DNA from: Notospermus geniculatus
Lineage: Eukaryota > Nemertea > Pilidiophora > Heteronemertea > Lineidae
Direction: 5' to 3'
Length of the DNA stretch: 64,000 nt
Assembly: GCA_002633025.1 (NCBI GenBank)
Contig: NMRB01000818.1
Location: 15,147-79,146, forward strand
The notes under the pieces were generated by a model. It did no database searches. It had not been told where the DNA came from and saw nothing but the letters and a program-made list of their open reading frames with translations. Positions 23,232 to 32,857 of this stretch are shown here, in pieces. The translations under genes were made by a program, and so were the position numbers. Each line of letters starts with the position of its first letter. Position 1 is the stretch's first letter.

Positions 23232-23442
23232 TGTAGTAGTCGCCAAGACTTGCCTTGTGCTCATCCCTGTTTTGAACTCTCCTGCGCATGCGTGGGGTGG
23301 GGGAGCGAAGATGGCGTGTTCCCGGTCAAGATATGTACGGTTTTTATCGCGAAAAAAATCCGTGTAAATCAAAGACAACAAGTAGGGCTGTCGATCCTTG
23401 TGTTTTGGCAAAGTATGATTGTAGCTGGGGTAAACCACTACA
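23232..23442 (+). repeat. 5' LTR of a Ty3/gypsy-type element, copy A
   Basis: Starts TGTAGTAG and ends CCACTACA, i.e. the short TG...CA inverted ends of an LTR, three bases before a primer-binding site. Inside lies GAGCGAAGATGGCG, a YY1-like initiator context that would suit an LTR promoter. The boundary is inferred from the primer site and the TGTAGT/ACTACA ends; no matching 3' LTR was found in the window. Confidence 0.6.
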
Positions 23443-23445
23443 AAC

Positions 23446-23460
23446 TGGCGCCCAACGTGG
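23446..23460 (+). promoter_or_regulatory. Primer-binding site, lysine tRNA type, copy A
   Basis: TGGCGCCCAACGTGG is complementary to the 3' end of a tRNA-Lys of the Lys1,2 kind, the primer of many LTR elements. It lies three bases after the LTR end. Confidence 0.75.
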
Positions 23461-25014
23461 CTTTGACAGGACTGTTACAACCCAGATCCAGACCATTGAT
23501 GACAGTGCCCCGCTGTCTTCCGCACCGACTGTCGTCCTCACAGACAGTTACATGTCCCGTGTACTTCTGATACAGATGATGTTCATGAGGAGCCCCCGGC
23601 CGTGGTGATTAGTACTGAGGAGAAATCTGAACTTGAGTTGATTATGCCGGAATATGAGGAAGTGCTTTCTGCTACCCCAGGGAGCACTGGAGTGATGTCT
23701 GATTATACCCCGACTGTGCTTTCTGCTACCCCAGGGAGCACTGGAGTGATGTCTGATTATACCTTACTGCACAGAGACCATACAAGTTATCTCCGGCCAA
23801 ACATGCTGGTTGTAAACAAAACATAGCAGAAATGCTGGCTATGGACATCATTGAGGAGGCCCAGTCGCCTTGGCGGCCACCAATTGTGATGGTGCCTAAA
23901 CCAGGTCAGAATCGGTTCAGAATGTGCCAGGACTTTCATGCATTAAACCAACGAAGAAAAGTGGATGCTTATCCTGACTACTGTAGAGGTTGGACCAAAA
24001 AAGACCTTCACAAACAACATTGGAAAATGGTCAAAATACGTTGAAGGTGAGAGGAAAACATGTGCCTCTGGAACAGGTTAGACGAATAAGAAGAGACCGA
24101 AAAGTAACGGTGATGGAATCTATGACGATACCCGGAATGTCCGAAGCAATTGTAGAAATTAATATAATATAAGGGACTGTGATGATTTTGAAGACGAAGG
24201 TGGTTTGTTGATTGAAGGTTGCCCATCCCTTGCAGAGAACCATCACTTGGTGTTAGCACCGGTGTTGGTGGATCCTAAAGAGGGTGTGATAAAGGCCAGG
24301 GTTATCAACCCATTTGAAGATGACAGAGAACTTCATGAGAATACAGTACTAGGATTTGCTTCTCCAATAAAGAGAATTTGCGATACTGTGGCAGAAGAGG
24401 AGGACGATCGTGAAGTCGTAAACTTTGAGAACCTGAGACGTCTGAGTTGCGAGCCGATTGGAGTTGACAGAGTACGAAAGGCGAACACAGGGAAGACGAG
24501 ATTTACAAAGATGACAAGACGTTCACAGATACCGAGCCATCTGCAGGGTTTATATGATGATGCGATTGAAGGGAAGTCCAAGCACGATGCGCAGAAGATT
24601 GCAGCTTTGTTGGTGAAACACAGTCATGTGTTTCCAGCGACGATACGGACTTGTGTTCCGTCAGCGCGGTTAAACCTAAAGCATGGCGCACACGAGCGAC
24701 TAAAATGGGGGCGACTACCGATGCGACTACTAGGTCGCATGCGATAATTACCTTTGAGGTCGATCAGTTATGTCATTCGCGACATCACTGATCTCCCAGT
24801 GAAGCATTTGTCGCAAACGAGTCAAAAAAAACTAAAAAAACTAAAAATATGTTCAGTCGCCCCTGTAGTCGCAAGGCTAGTCGCCTACAAAATCGCTCAA
24901 AAAATCGCTCGTGTGCGCCGTGCTTAAGATTGATACTGGTGACGCACCACCTATAAAGCAAGCGCCAAGACGAATACCACTGGCCTTTCAAGGAGAAGAC
25001 AAAGCAGCTATCGA
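23461..25014 (+). pseudogene. Mosaic Ty3/gypsy pol, copy A
   Basis: After the primer site there is no gag. A short leader (ELELIMPEYEEVLSATPG) runs to an RT fingers segment, DIIEEAQSPWRPPIVMVPKP and FRMCQDFHALNQRRKVDAYP (about 23832-23980), which then stops. From 24181 the reading goes back to the region before RT: protease-RT spacer VIKARVINPFEDDRELHENT, then after a small inserted element IDTGDAPPIKQAPRRIPLAF, the RT lead-in, which runs into the N gap. Two differently truncated pol pieces are thus joined. A 52-bp tandem duplication near 23712 also breaks the leader frame, which is open in copy B. Confidence 0.7.
24681..24923. mobile_element. 243-bp MITE inside gypsy pol
   Basis: Ends GCATGGCGCACACGAGCGA and TCGCTCGTGTGCGCCGTGC, inverted with one mismatch. 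The flanks CTAAAG and CTTAAG look like an imperfect 6-bp target duplication; taking out the element and one flank rejoins the pol frame. Copy B has only its left part (32043-32211) before a single N. Confidence 0.7.
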
Positions 25015-25503
25015 NNNNNNNNNNNNNNNNNNNNNNNNNNNNNNNNNNNNNNNNNNNNNNNNNNNNNNNNNNNNNNNNNNNNNNNNNNNNNNNNNNNNNN
25101 NNNNNNNNNNNNNNNNNNNNNNNNNNNNNNNNNNNNNNNNNNNNNNNNNNNNNNNNNNNNNNNNNNNNNNNNNNNNNNNNNNNNNNNNNNNNNNNNNNNN
25201 NNNNNNNNNNNNNNNNNNNNNNNNNNNNNNNNNNNNNNNNNNNNNNNNNNNNNNNNNNNNNNNNNNNNNNNNNNNNNNNNNNNNNNNNNNNNNNNNNNNN
25301 NNNNNNNNNNNNNNNNNNNNNNNNNNNNNNNNNNNNNNNNNNNNNNNNNNNNNNNNNNNNNNNNNNNNNNNNNNNNNNNNNNNNNNNNNNNNNNNNNNNN
25401 NNNNNNNNNNNNNNNNNNNNNNNNNNNNNNNNNNNNNNNNNNNNNNNNNNNNNNNNNNNNNNNNNNNNNNNNNNNNNNNNNNNNNNNNNNNNNNNNNNNN
25501 NNN
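25015..25503. other. Assembly gap (489 N)
   Basis: Undetermined bases. The gap cuts gypsy RT on its left; the right side is unrelated GAATTC-rich sequence. Confidence 0.99.
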
Positions 25504-25921
25504 AATTCTCTGACGATGAATTTTTCTGAAAATCATTCTTTAGATACTAGAAGCAATATACTTCAATGTACATGTAACTTTATATCTGGAATCCTAGCCA
25601 GAATTTTTTGCTGTAAGATAATTCCAGCTTTGTAAGATTCTGACTCACGCGCCGACCTGTTAATGGGAGTTAACGTTAAAACGGACGTGGAATTCTTGCC
25701 GTCCTTGGAATTCTTCTGAATTCCAATACTTTCCTTTCGGAATTCTTGTAATCTTTTTATGGATTCTGAAATTCTAGTATCTTTTCTGCGATTTTGTCGC
25801 AGGGTTTTTCGATATTTGTCGTAGTTCCTTGGGAACTTTGAAATTAATCTGGGTGTAGGCCTGAGTTTTGCGGCTCAGATCTGCCCAGATTCCTCTGGAA
25901 TTCTAAATTCTCTCGACTCCC

Positions 25922-25990
25922 ATTGGTCAGTTGGCCTGTGACGTCACGGTTTTTGGCTATAAAAGCAGGCGTTGCGGAGGAAATGGCAGT
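25922..25990 (+). promoter_or_regulatory. Candidate Pol II core promoter
   Basis: In order: ATTGG (inverted CCAAT, 25922-25926), a perfect CRE TGACGTCA (25939-25946) and TATAAAA (25958-25964), within 45 bases. That spacing suits a core promoter firing to the right with a start near 25990. It may belong to an LTR or to a gene upstream of segment B; no first exon could be assigned. Confidence 0.45.
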
Positions 25991-26159
25991 TTCACTCTGG
26001 GACTCAACCCGTGCAGGTCAGAACCAAAAACACATGGTAGTTTTTCTGACGGGCTTGCCCGTCAGAATTATCTTATGCTTCGGCATAGTTTTTGGATAGA
26101 TGTGCATCCCTAATAGGAATTGCATGGGAATCTACGGATTCAGCTTGGAATTCTTATTC

Positions 26160-26462
26160 GCATCTATATGGCCTTGTACATCACCCCATGCTTTGATAGC
26201 GCGGGTACTTGAGAATTCCGTCCTTTGAATTTCTCATGTTACTCCGGCCTGTTAAGCGCGGGTGTCTCCGAGAATTCCTTCGTTGGATATTCTCGTGCAT
26301 TGCCCTGGCTTCTCACAGCCGCGGGTATATGCGGGAATTCTCTTGCTACTCCATGCTCATAGGCCTATGAGCGCGAGTACTGAGAATTTCTTTGTCGGTT
26401 CACTCCATGCTCAACTGAGTGCGAGTGTTGCCCCATGCTCCGTCGGAGCGCGGGCCGAATTC
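26160..26462. repeat. Degenerate tandem array with GCGCGGGT...GAGAATTCC core
   Basis: Phrases such as CTCCATGCTC, AGCGCGGGTAC and GAGAATTCC come back five or six times at irregular 55-75 base steps (near 26200, 26255, 26320, 26370, 26430). Units are highly diverged. Frames on both strands across it are by-products. Confidence 0.5.
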
Positions 26463-26922
26463 CATAATTGAGTGACGAAAGTCAACTGTTGTGCTGATGA
26501 ACTCGAGACCAGAATGTCGCTGCTCCTCCTCCTCATACGCTCGGCTTGGCTCTTTCTCATCCTTTTGAAATGAAATATGCCTGAAATTGGAAATGGAAAC
26601 AATTGTACATATTGAAAGGAAGATGAATTGAATATGAATTGAAAGGAAGATGAATTGAATAGAAAGCGAAAATACAATTTCAATACTTTTATATTTGACT
26701 TTGTCGACATCATTTCCCACAAACTTTGTAGCGTGCCTCCGGTTACGTCCAGAAGCCTATTGGAATTTCATGAGTTGTTTCATTGAAACGTTGTTTCTGT
26801 GGCGACAAACTATTTGTGTATCTCTGCGGTAATATGAGCGAGCCTATAGACCTACAGATGATGGAGTTTGGAGAATTTCTCCCGGAATTCTCTCCTTCAA
26901 CGGAAGAAGAAGATGCGCCTTT

Positions 26923-27098
26923 GAGTCGCGGTCGATTTCGGCCCATGACTCTGACCTGAAGATGATGGCCGCACGGTGAAACCCGAGTCGCGATCGTTTC
27001 GGTCCATGACTCCATTCAGTCAGAATCCTAACAGCCATGATGTGTTCCTGCCCCATCATCTGATGATTCCGAGTCGCGGTCGTTCCGGCCCATGACTC
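26923..27098. repeat. Three spaced copies of a 28-bp GAGTC...GACTC motif
   Basis: GAGTCGCGGTCG then TTTCGGCCCATGACTC is found at 26923-26951, 26985-27012 and 27071-27098, with only one to three changes between copies while the spacers (33 and 58 bases) differ. Each motif begins GAGTC and ends GACTC. Confidence 0.8.
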
Positions 27099-27915
27099 TT
27101 ATCCTGAACCAACTTCAACCATCCGACCATTTGATTTTCCCGGGCACCACAGCCGTAGAGAAACACAGAAGAAGGCCAGAGCGGCATTACCCTGGAGATA
27201 CGCATTGTGTCGTCATCAATTGATCGCCATGGAAACGACGTCGTCGTCAGTCAAGTCCGATCGATATCACGGCCTGGTGGCGACACCTCTCTTGAGACGT
27301 CATAATCAAGATGTGTCCGCGTAAATTCCGTCGTGTGTATCTTTCGTGCCACGAATTCCCTACCCCTACCTACGGTGACAGCAGATAGAAACTACGCTAC
27401 GCTACCCTGTGTGAATGATGGTGTGGAAAATCGCTACAACCTGAAGTACTTTGTTGACAAACCATCATGTGATCATCGAGCAAGCTGGGAAACGAAGATA
27501 TCAAGATGTCACTGTTTCCACTAGAACAGAAGCTAATGAACGGGTAAGCAGAAATTTTAAGATTCTGTAGCAAACTGAATATTTTGATGCAATGATCGTC
27601 ATTGCAATATTTCAGGTACCTTAACACGGCAACCTTGTTATGCTACATGTGGATGTATGTCGAGCTGCCCATTTCTCCAAATATGAGGTTGGTGTCAAAC
27701 TGTTCCTATTTTTGTCGTGGGCAGTTAGCATCAAACTTGTGGCTAATAAAATTACAGGCACATTGCGTGGATAATCAGAAAGCACCTGGACTTGCCAATT
27801 AGGGATGCCAGTCATCACTCATTTGATGATGTAATTACCTCCATCCCTGGGCGCATCATGACCCGTGTTCTGACATTGGCAAATTTGTGTGTGCATTTGT
27901 TTCCTCTTTTTGCAG

Positions 27916-28081
27916 CCTCGATATGGTAGAATTGCTTGGAAAACAGAAACGGAAGGTGCCACTTAAACAAGAGTGGGTTACAGCCATGGAACTATTGGTA
28001 GAAAAGGTGGCTGGCTGTGGGGTGGATAGTGAATATTTCTTTGCAGTTCCAGGGAAAAAGACTCACCTTGTCACATGGAAG
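27916..28081 (+). pseudogene. Tyrosine-recombinase-like exon, copy B
   Basis: Flanked by TTTTTGCAG and GGAAG|GTATC. One frame reads MVELLGKQKRKVPLKQEWVT, then CGVDSEYFFAVPGKKTHLVT, close to the pattern (G-K-R-x-R-x-V-P-V-L ... NPYFFARPG) of TE-associated recombinase-like proteins. The catalytic R, H-x-x-R and Y residues would be in later exons that are not visible. Frame is open throughout, unlike copy A. Confidence 0.5.
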
Positions 28082-28610
28082 GTATCAAAAAATACACACC
28101 ATTGGCTAATTGCATAATCTTTCTATATCAGTCTGGGTGAAGGTGAAGCTGGTTCTGGCTGCTTAAGAAATCAGATCAATACTGTGTTCTGCTGGGGAAT
28201 ATTTTCAAGTGGATCCGCCATATTTACGGACTAGAAAGAATGTTGATGTCATTGGGAACTAATTGGTTTTAGAACTTAATAACGAAAGGTGGATCTGTTC
28301 CCTTGAGTATCCGGTACTTACTTTGTATCTGGCAAATCAACTGTATCAGTGGAAGACCTGACCGCTCGGACACTGCATGATCAAGTGACATTGTGTAATT
28401 ACAAATAATTTGGATGTGTTATTATGAATAAAAAAGCCCAGAAATCTAGCCAATTGGAAATATTTTCTGAGCTGCTGCCAAAGATAACAACAAAGTTTTT
28501 CGTAGGCTCAGGTTTTCAACAAAGCAAGTGTGGGCTACATACTGCACACACCCAAGCCGAACTATATGCACTACATGAATGTATTCAGTTTTAGTCTTAA
28601 TGATGCCGCG

Positions 28611-29640
28611 AAAGATGCACAGTGCAAGAGGCCAGTTTGATATCAACTACAATGCTACGTAAATACACAGCTCCAGTGGTTAAGGTTAGTGTTATTCACT
28701 ATCAGCAATATTTAAAAGACCTTTACTTTCGTCTCTTCAGGATCATCATTTTATAAGTGTACCATAATGAAATTGACAGTGGTTTGTTTGCGGAGTGGGC
28801 ACAACCATTTTTTTTTTGATAGTGCACTTCCCAATCTGATAATGACTACAAAATGAGACCCAAGCAACATTCTGTTGACATGGACAGGTCCCCACAACTA
28901 ACATCACCCATAATGCTGAAATTCAAAAAAAGAGAGCCTCTCCCGGACAAATCGCAAGATCGAGTCCTGTACCAAAGACGAGAGCAGCGATAATGAAGAA
29001 GTTCCCGAAACCACGGAGGAGGCGGGAATTTCAATTCGGGTCCCAAACTCAGAATTTTGAGAGTGAGGGACTTGAGTCTGATCCTCCCGTCCCTAAGAAG
29101 GGGGACACACCTCTGAGAGAATCTGAACGTCCTTATACCATAACACGTAACCGTTTCTGGACTTTCCCAGCCGGACCTATTTGCCATGAAAACATGGTAC
29201 CGGTATATGTTTTCAATGATAACTTCACAAAGAAGAATGATTCAGGATCACAAACGGAGGAATGATTCACTCTTTCGGACAGTTCTCTGCCGGATTTTCT
29301 ATTTCACTCCTCGGACAGTTCTGTGCCGAATTTTCTATTTCACTCCTCGGACAGTACTCTGCCGGACTTCCTATTTCAATCCTCGGACAGTACTCTGCCG
29401 GATTTTCTATTTCACACTTCGGACAGTTCTCTGCCGGATCTTCTATTTCCATATTTTTGACAGTTCTCTGCCGGATTTTCTATTACACTGTTCAGACAGT
29501 TCTCTGCCGACGATCTTCTGTATATACATATGTGTGTGTGTGCTATTCAGACAGTATTTCGACAAGCCTGATCCATTCTTAAACATACATGCATTTGTTT
29601 AATTACTCATAATTACGAGCGGAAGTTAGTGTAGTTACGT
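28611..29640. mobile_element. 1.03-kb segment present in B, absent from A
   Basis: A reads GATGCCGCGATCCC without a break; B has about 1030 extra bases between GCCGCG and GATCCC. No target duplication or inverted ends are visible, so a deletion in A is as likely as an insertion in B. It contains an open frame (28993-29265; acidic, beginning KKFPKPRRRREFQFG) of unknown family and a 36-bp minisatellite. Confidence 0.6.
29276..29520. repeat. 36-bp minisatellite, about seven units
   Basis: Units start CGGACAGTTCTCTGCCGGAT and continue TTTCTATTTCACTCCT. Because 36 is a multiple of three, the frame stays open and reads a repeated TVLCRIFYFTPR-type peptide; I see no reason to believe it is translated. 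Confidence 0.85.
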
Positions 29641-29662
29641 GATCCCTTTCGCGCGCAAAGGT

Positions 29663-29881
29663 CTGTGTGGTTGAAGCAGATGATGAGGATGTTGTGAGGA
29701 CTGACACTTTTCCCTGTGCAATCATGCATATGATGCATGTTTTCTATGTGTTGAACATTTCGTACCAGACGAAATTGAAGCTCTCATGTTCATTCATTCA
29801 GAGATATTTTTTGAAAACACAAGACAAAGATAAAATGTCTCAGAGGTTGTTTCGGCTAGCCGATAAACTTGGCTGTGTGAG
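29663..29881 (+). pseudogene. Exon-like segment of unknown family, copy B
   Basis: Identical in reading to 22247-22469 (VVEADDEDVVRTDTFPCAIM to RLFRLADKLGCVR) and with the same donor site GTGAG|GTAGGT. The bases upstream are those of the 1-kb extra segment, so its acceptor context is different from copy A. Confidence 0.4.
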
Positions 29882-30342
29882 GTAGGTACAAGTTATGGGC
29901 GAGTTAAATCAAAAATAGATGAATACCATCTATTTTTGGTTAAATGATATTACATGTAGTTCCTGCTCGCTGAAGAAAAATAACTTTCCTTGGTGTATAA
30001 TTGAAGTCTCGCATTTATTATTTTGAGATAACTTGCCTGTTGTGAGCATAAACCATGTTTCTCTCAAGTGTGTGGGTGATTGATATTATGAGTGTTTATG
30101 TCTCAAATTCTAATGCATTTAACTTTGCCACTCTAATTCTAATGCATTTAACTTTGCCACTCTTTTTATTTTCAATCCAAATGCTGATGACCTGCAACTG
30201 ATGTTTGATTCATAATTAGCTGATACATTACCGTCAATGATGTTCAGCAGCAGCCAGTCTTACAGTTACAGAATAAATCTATTGAGCCTTCTCCATTCTA
30301 GTCAAACACGAAAGACATTCTCCTTCTTTGAGTCTGGGAAAG

Positions 30343-30486
30343 ATGGCCTATTCGAAGACGTGCCCAACTCGTGCAGTCCCTGTGCTTTCCACTCCATCCA
30401 CGTATTGTCCATTGTGTCACACTGAAGTAAAATGTGGACTGATTGACCACCTGGAGGACTGTCAAGCTGTGGTTGAGGAGCAAAAG
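30343..30486 (+). CDS. Putative first exon with UBZ-like zinc finger, copy B
   Basis: Starts ATGGCCTATTCGAAG (MAYSKTCPTRAVPV) and carries YCPLCHTEVKCGLIDHLEDC, a C-x2-C-x(12)-H-x(3)-C finger like the Rad18/UBZ4 class, some members of which bind ubiquitin. It closes with a clean donor, CAAAAG|GTGGGA, after 48 codons. The next exon cannot be placed because an LTR starts 160 bases downstream. It may be the head of the TE-linked gene whose other pieces lie upstream in this segment, or of an unrelated gene. Copy A has lost the ATG. Confidence 0.45.
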
Positions 30487-30645
30487 GTGGGATTGTTTAG
30501 CTGACAAGTGACATTGCAAATTATTTCAGTCAGGTGTCATGGGTTAGTACTGCTGATCGTCAGAAATGGATAGAATTTACTTTTTGGTTTAATTTAATTT
30601 ACAGTTCCGTACTCTAGCTTTGACCTTACAACACTTTGAACATGT

Positions 30646-30856
30646 TGTAGTAGTTGCCAAGACTTGCCTTGTGCTCATCCCTGTTTTGAACTCTCCTGCG
30701 CATGCGTGGGGTGGGGGAGCGAAGATGGCGTGTTCCCGGTCAAGATATGTACGGTTTTTATCGCGAAAAAAATCCGTGTAAATCAAAGACAACAAGTAGG
30801 GTTGTCGATCCTTGTGTTTTGGCAAAGTATGATTGTAGCTGGGGTAAACCACTACA
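30646..30856 (+). repeat. 5' LTR, copy B
   Basis: The same 211 bp as 23232-23442, TGTAGTAG to CCACTACA, with only a few substitutions. These two are copies by segmental duplication, not the two LTRs of one element, since both are followed by a primer-binding site. Confidence 0.6.
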
Positions 30857-30859
30857 AAC

Positions 30860-30874
30860 TGGCGCCCAACGTGG
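30860..30874 (+). promoter_or_regulatory. Primer-binding site, lysine tRNA type, copy B
   Basis: TGGCGCCCAACGTGG, three bases after the LTR end, identical to copy A. Confidence 0.75.
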
Positions 30875-31015
30875 CTTTGACAGGACTGTTACAACCCAGA
30901 TCCAGACCATTGATGACAGTGCCCCGCTGTCTTCCGCACCGACTGTCGTCCTCACAGACAGTTACATGTCCCGTGTACTTCTGATACAGATGATGTTCAT
31001 GAGGAGCCCCCGGCC

Positions 31016-32042
31016 GTGGTGATTAGTACTGAGGAGAAATCTGAACTTGAGTTGATTATGCCGGAATATGAGGAAGTGCTTTCTGCTACCCCAGGGAGCA
31101 CTGGAGTGATGTCTGATTATACCCCGACTGCACAGAGACCATACAAGTTATCTCCGGCCAAACATGCTGGTTGTAAACAAAACATAGCAGAAATGCTGGC
31201 TATGGACATCATTGAGGAGGCCCAGTCGCCTTGGCGGCCACCAATTGTGATGGTGCCTAAACCAGGTCAGAATCGGTTCAGAATGTGCCAGGACTTTCAT
31301 GCATTAAACCAACGAAGAAAAGTGGATGCTTATCCTGACTACTGTAGAGGTTGGACCAAAAAAGACCTTCACAAACAACATTGGAAAATGGTCAAAATAC
31401 GTTGAAGGTGAGAGGAAAACATGTGCCTCTGGAACAGGTTAGACGAATAAGAAGAGACCGAAAAGTAACGGTGATGGAATCTATGACGATACCCGGAATG
31501 TCCGAAGCAATTGTAGAAATTAATATAATATAAGGGACTGTGATGATTTTGAAGACGAAGGTGGTTTGTTGATTGAAGGTTGCCCATCCCTTGCAGAGAA
31601 CCATCACTTGGTGTTAGCACCGGTGTTGGTGGATCCTAAAGAGGGTGTGATAAAGGCCAGGGTTATCAACCCATTTGAAGATGACAGAGAACTTCATGAG
31701 AATACAGTACTAGGATTTGCTTCTCCAATAAAGAGAATTTGCGATACTGTGGCAGAAGAGGAGGACGATCGTGAAGTCGTAAACTTTGAGAACCTGAGAC
31801 GTCTGAGTTGCGAGCCGATTGGAGTTGACAGAGTACGAAAGGCGAACACAGGGAAGACGAGATTTACAAAGATGACAAGACGTTCACAGATACCGAGCCA
31901 TCTGCAGGGTTTATATGATGATGCGATTGAAGGGAAGTCCAAGCACGATGCGCAGAAGATTGCAGCTTTGTTGGTGAAACACAGTCATGTGTTTCCAGCG
32001 ACGATACGGACTTGTGTTCCGTCAGCGCGGTTAAACCTAAAG
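31016..32042 (+). pseudogene. Mosaic Ty3/gypsy pol, copy B
   Basis: Leader and RT fingers (DIIEEAQSPWRPPIVMVPKP, FRMCQDFHALNQRRK) are in one open frame of 129 codons (31016-31405), which copy A breaks by a 52-bp duplication. After a stop, a second frame (31566 on) gives the protease-RT spacer with VIKARVINPFEDDRELHENT and IPSHLQGLYDDAIEGKSKHD. As in A, the order RT-fragment then pre-RT spacer is not that of one intact element. Confidence 0.7.
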
Positions 32043-32212
32043 CATGGCGCACACGAGCGACTAAAATGGGGGCGACTACCGATGCGACTACTAGGTCGCA
32101 TGCGATAATTACCTTTGAGGTCGATCAGTTATGTCATTCGCGACATCACTGATCTCCCAGTGAAGCATTTGTCGCAAACGAGTCAAAAAAAACTAAAAAA
32201 ACTAAAAATATN

Positions 32213-32640
32213 GATCTATTAGGCCTTCGACATCACCCTGGGCTTCCCCGATAGTGTTAGTAAGAAAGAAAGACGGAAGTGTGAGGCCCTGTATCTACCG
32301 AAAACTTCAGAATGTCTCGACGCAATGGCTGGGGCAAAATTATTCTCGACGCTTGATATCACTTCTGCCAATCACCAGGGTCCTGTGCAAGAGGAAGACA
32401 TACCGAAGACGGCATTCGTGACGAGACAAGGGCTCTTCAAATTTGTTACTATGCCAATGGGACTTGTGAATTCGGCCGCCATATTTGGTGTTGAAGCAGA
32501 TCAACGATTTGGACTATTTGATCCAGTTTGATGGAAGAGGAAAGAAACGAGTTGTACACCAGAACAGGCTGAAGAGATATGGAGGCACCCTGAAGTTGAA
32601 ATGGGAGAGAAAGGCTCTGAGAGAGACGAAGGATTAGACG
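32213..32640 (+). pseudogene. Ty3/gypsy RT core and integrase C-terminus
   Basis: Right of the single N, broken frames read an RT fingers segment (LVRKKDGSV near 32262), then AKLFSTLDITSANHQ and EEDIPKTAFVTRQGLFKFVT, MPMGLVNSAAIF: the palm region up to just before the catalytic YxDD. Then comes a jump, and FDGRGKKRVVHQNRLKRYGG (about 32526-32590), the usual end of gypsy integrase. So the RT active site, RNase H and the integrase core are deleted. Confidence 0.75.
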
Positions 32641-32857
32641 TAGTTGTATTTGGAGGTTAAAGACGAAGACGGGGATGGACGAAATGAGGAGCGTTCATAT
32701 TTTGCAATAGTGTTTATTCGTTTAATGTAACTTCAAGTTCGACGAAATATAGTATATTTAGAAGGTAGAGACAGCAATGACTAGTGTTGATGATTCTGCA
32801 AGAGGATGAAATTAGACGTTCACGCGTTTTGTTACATGATACGTTGGTGAATTTTAT

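Larger units (their letters stand above)
21050..24850. repeat. Duplicated segment A (copy of 27438-32211)
   Basis: From AACCTGAAGTACTTTGT to AAACTAAAAATAT, 3.8 kb matches segment B in the same orientation with few substitutions, exons and apparent introns alike. Differences: B has an extra 1.03 kb at 28611-29640; A has 52 extra bases at about 23712-23763; A has lost the ATG of the zinc-finger exon. It contains recombinase-like exons, an LTR and gypsy pol. Very high non-coding identity points to a recent tandem duplication or to two haplotypes laid end to end around the N gap. Confidence 0.9.
27438..32211. repeat. Duplicated segment B (copy of 21050-24850)
   Basis: The same order of exons, LTR, primer site and gypsy pol as segment A, in the same direction. 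The offset is constant over long stretches (7414 bases at the LTR), which shows how few indels there are. It ends at a single N inside the small MITE where A continues normally, so the right end is an assembly joint, not a biological one. Confidence 0.9.

Noticed and set aside
23250-23608. Overlapping 106-codon frames in segment A, and the same in segment B
   Set aside because: They run through the LTR and primer-binding site and match no gag or other protein; they are open by chance and duplicated with the segment.
24911-25536. Open frames of about 180-200 codons across the gap on both strands
   Set aside because: Almost all of their length is N; only the left 100 bases (gypsy RT lead-in) mean anything.
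29276-29520. Protein with TVLCRIFYFTPR repeats
   Set aside because: It is the translation of a minisatellite; two frames are equally open and there is no gene context.
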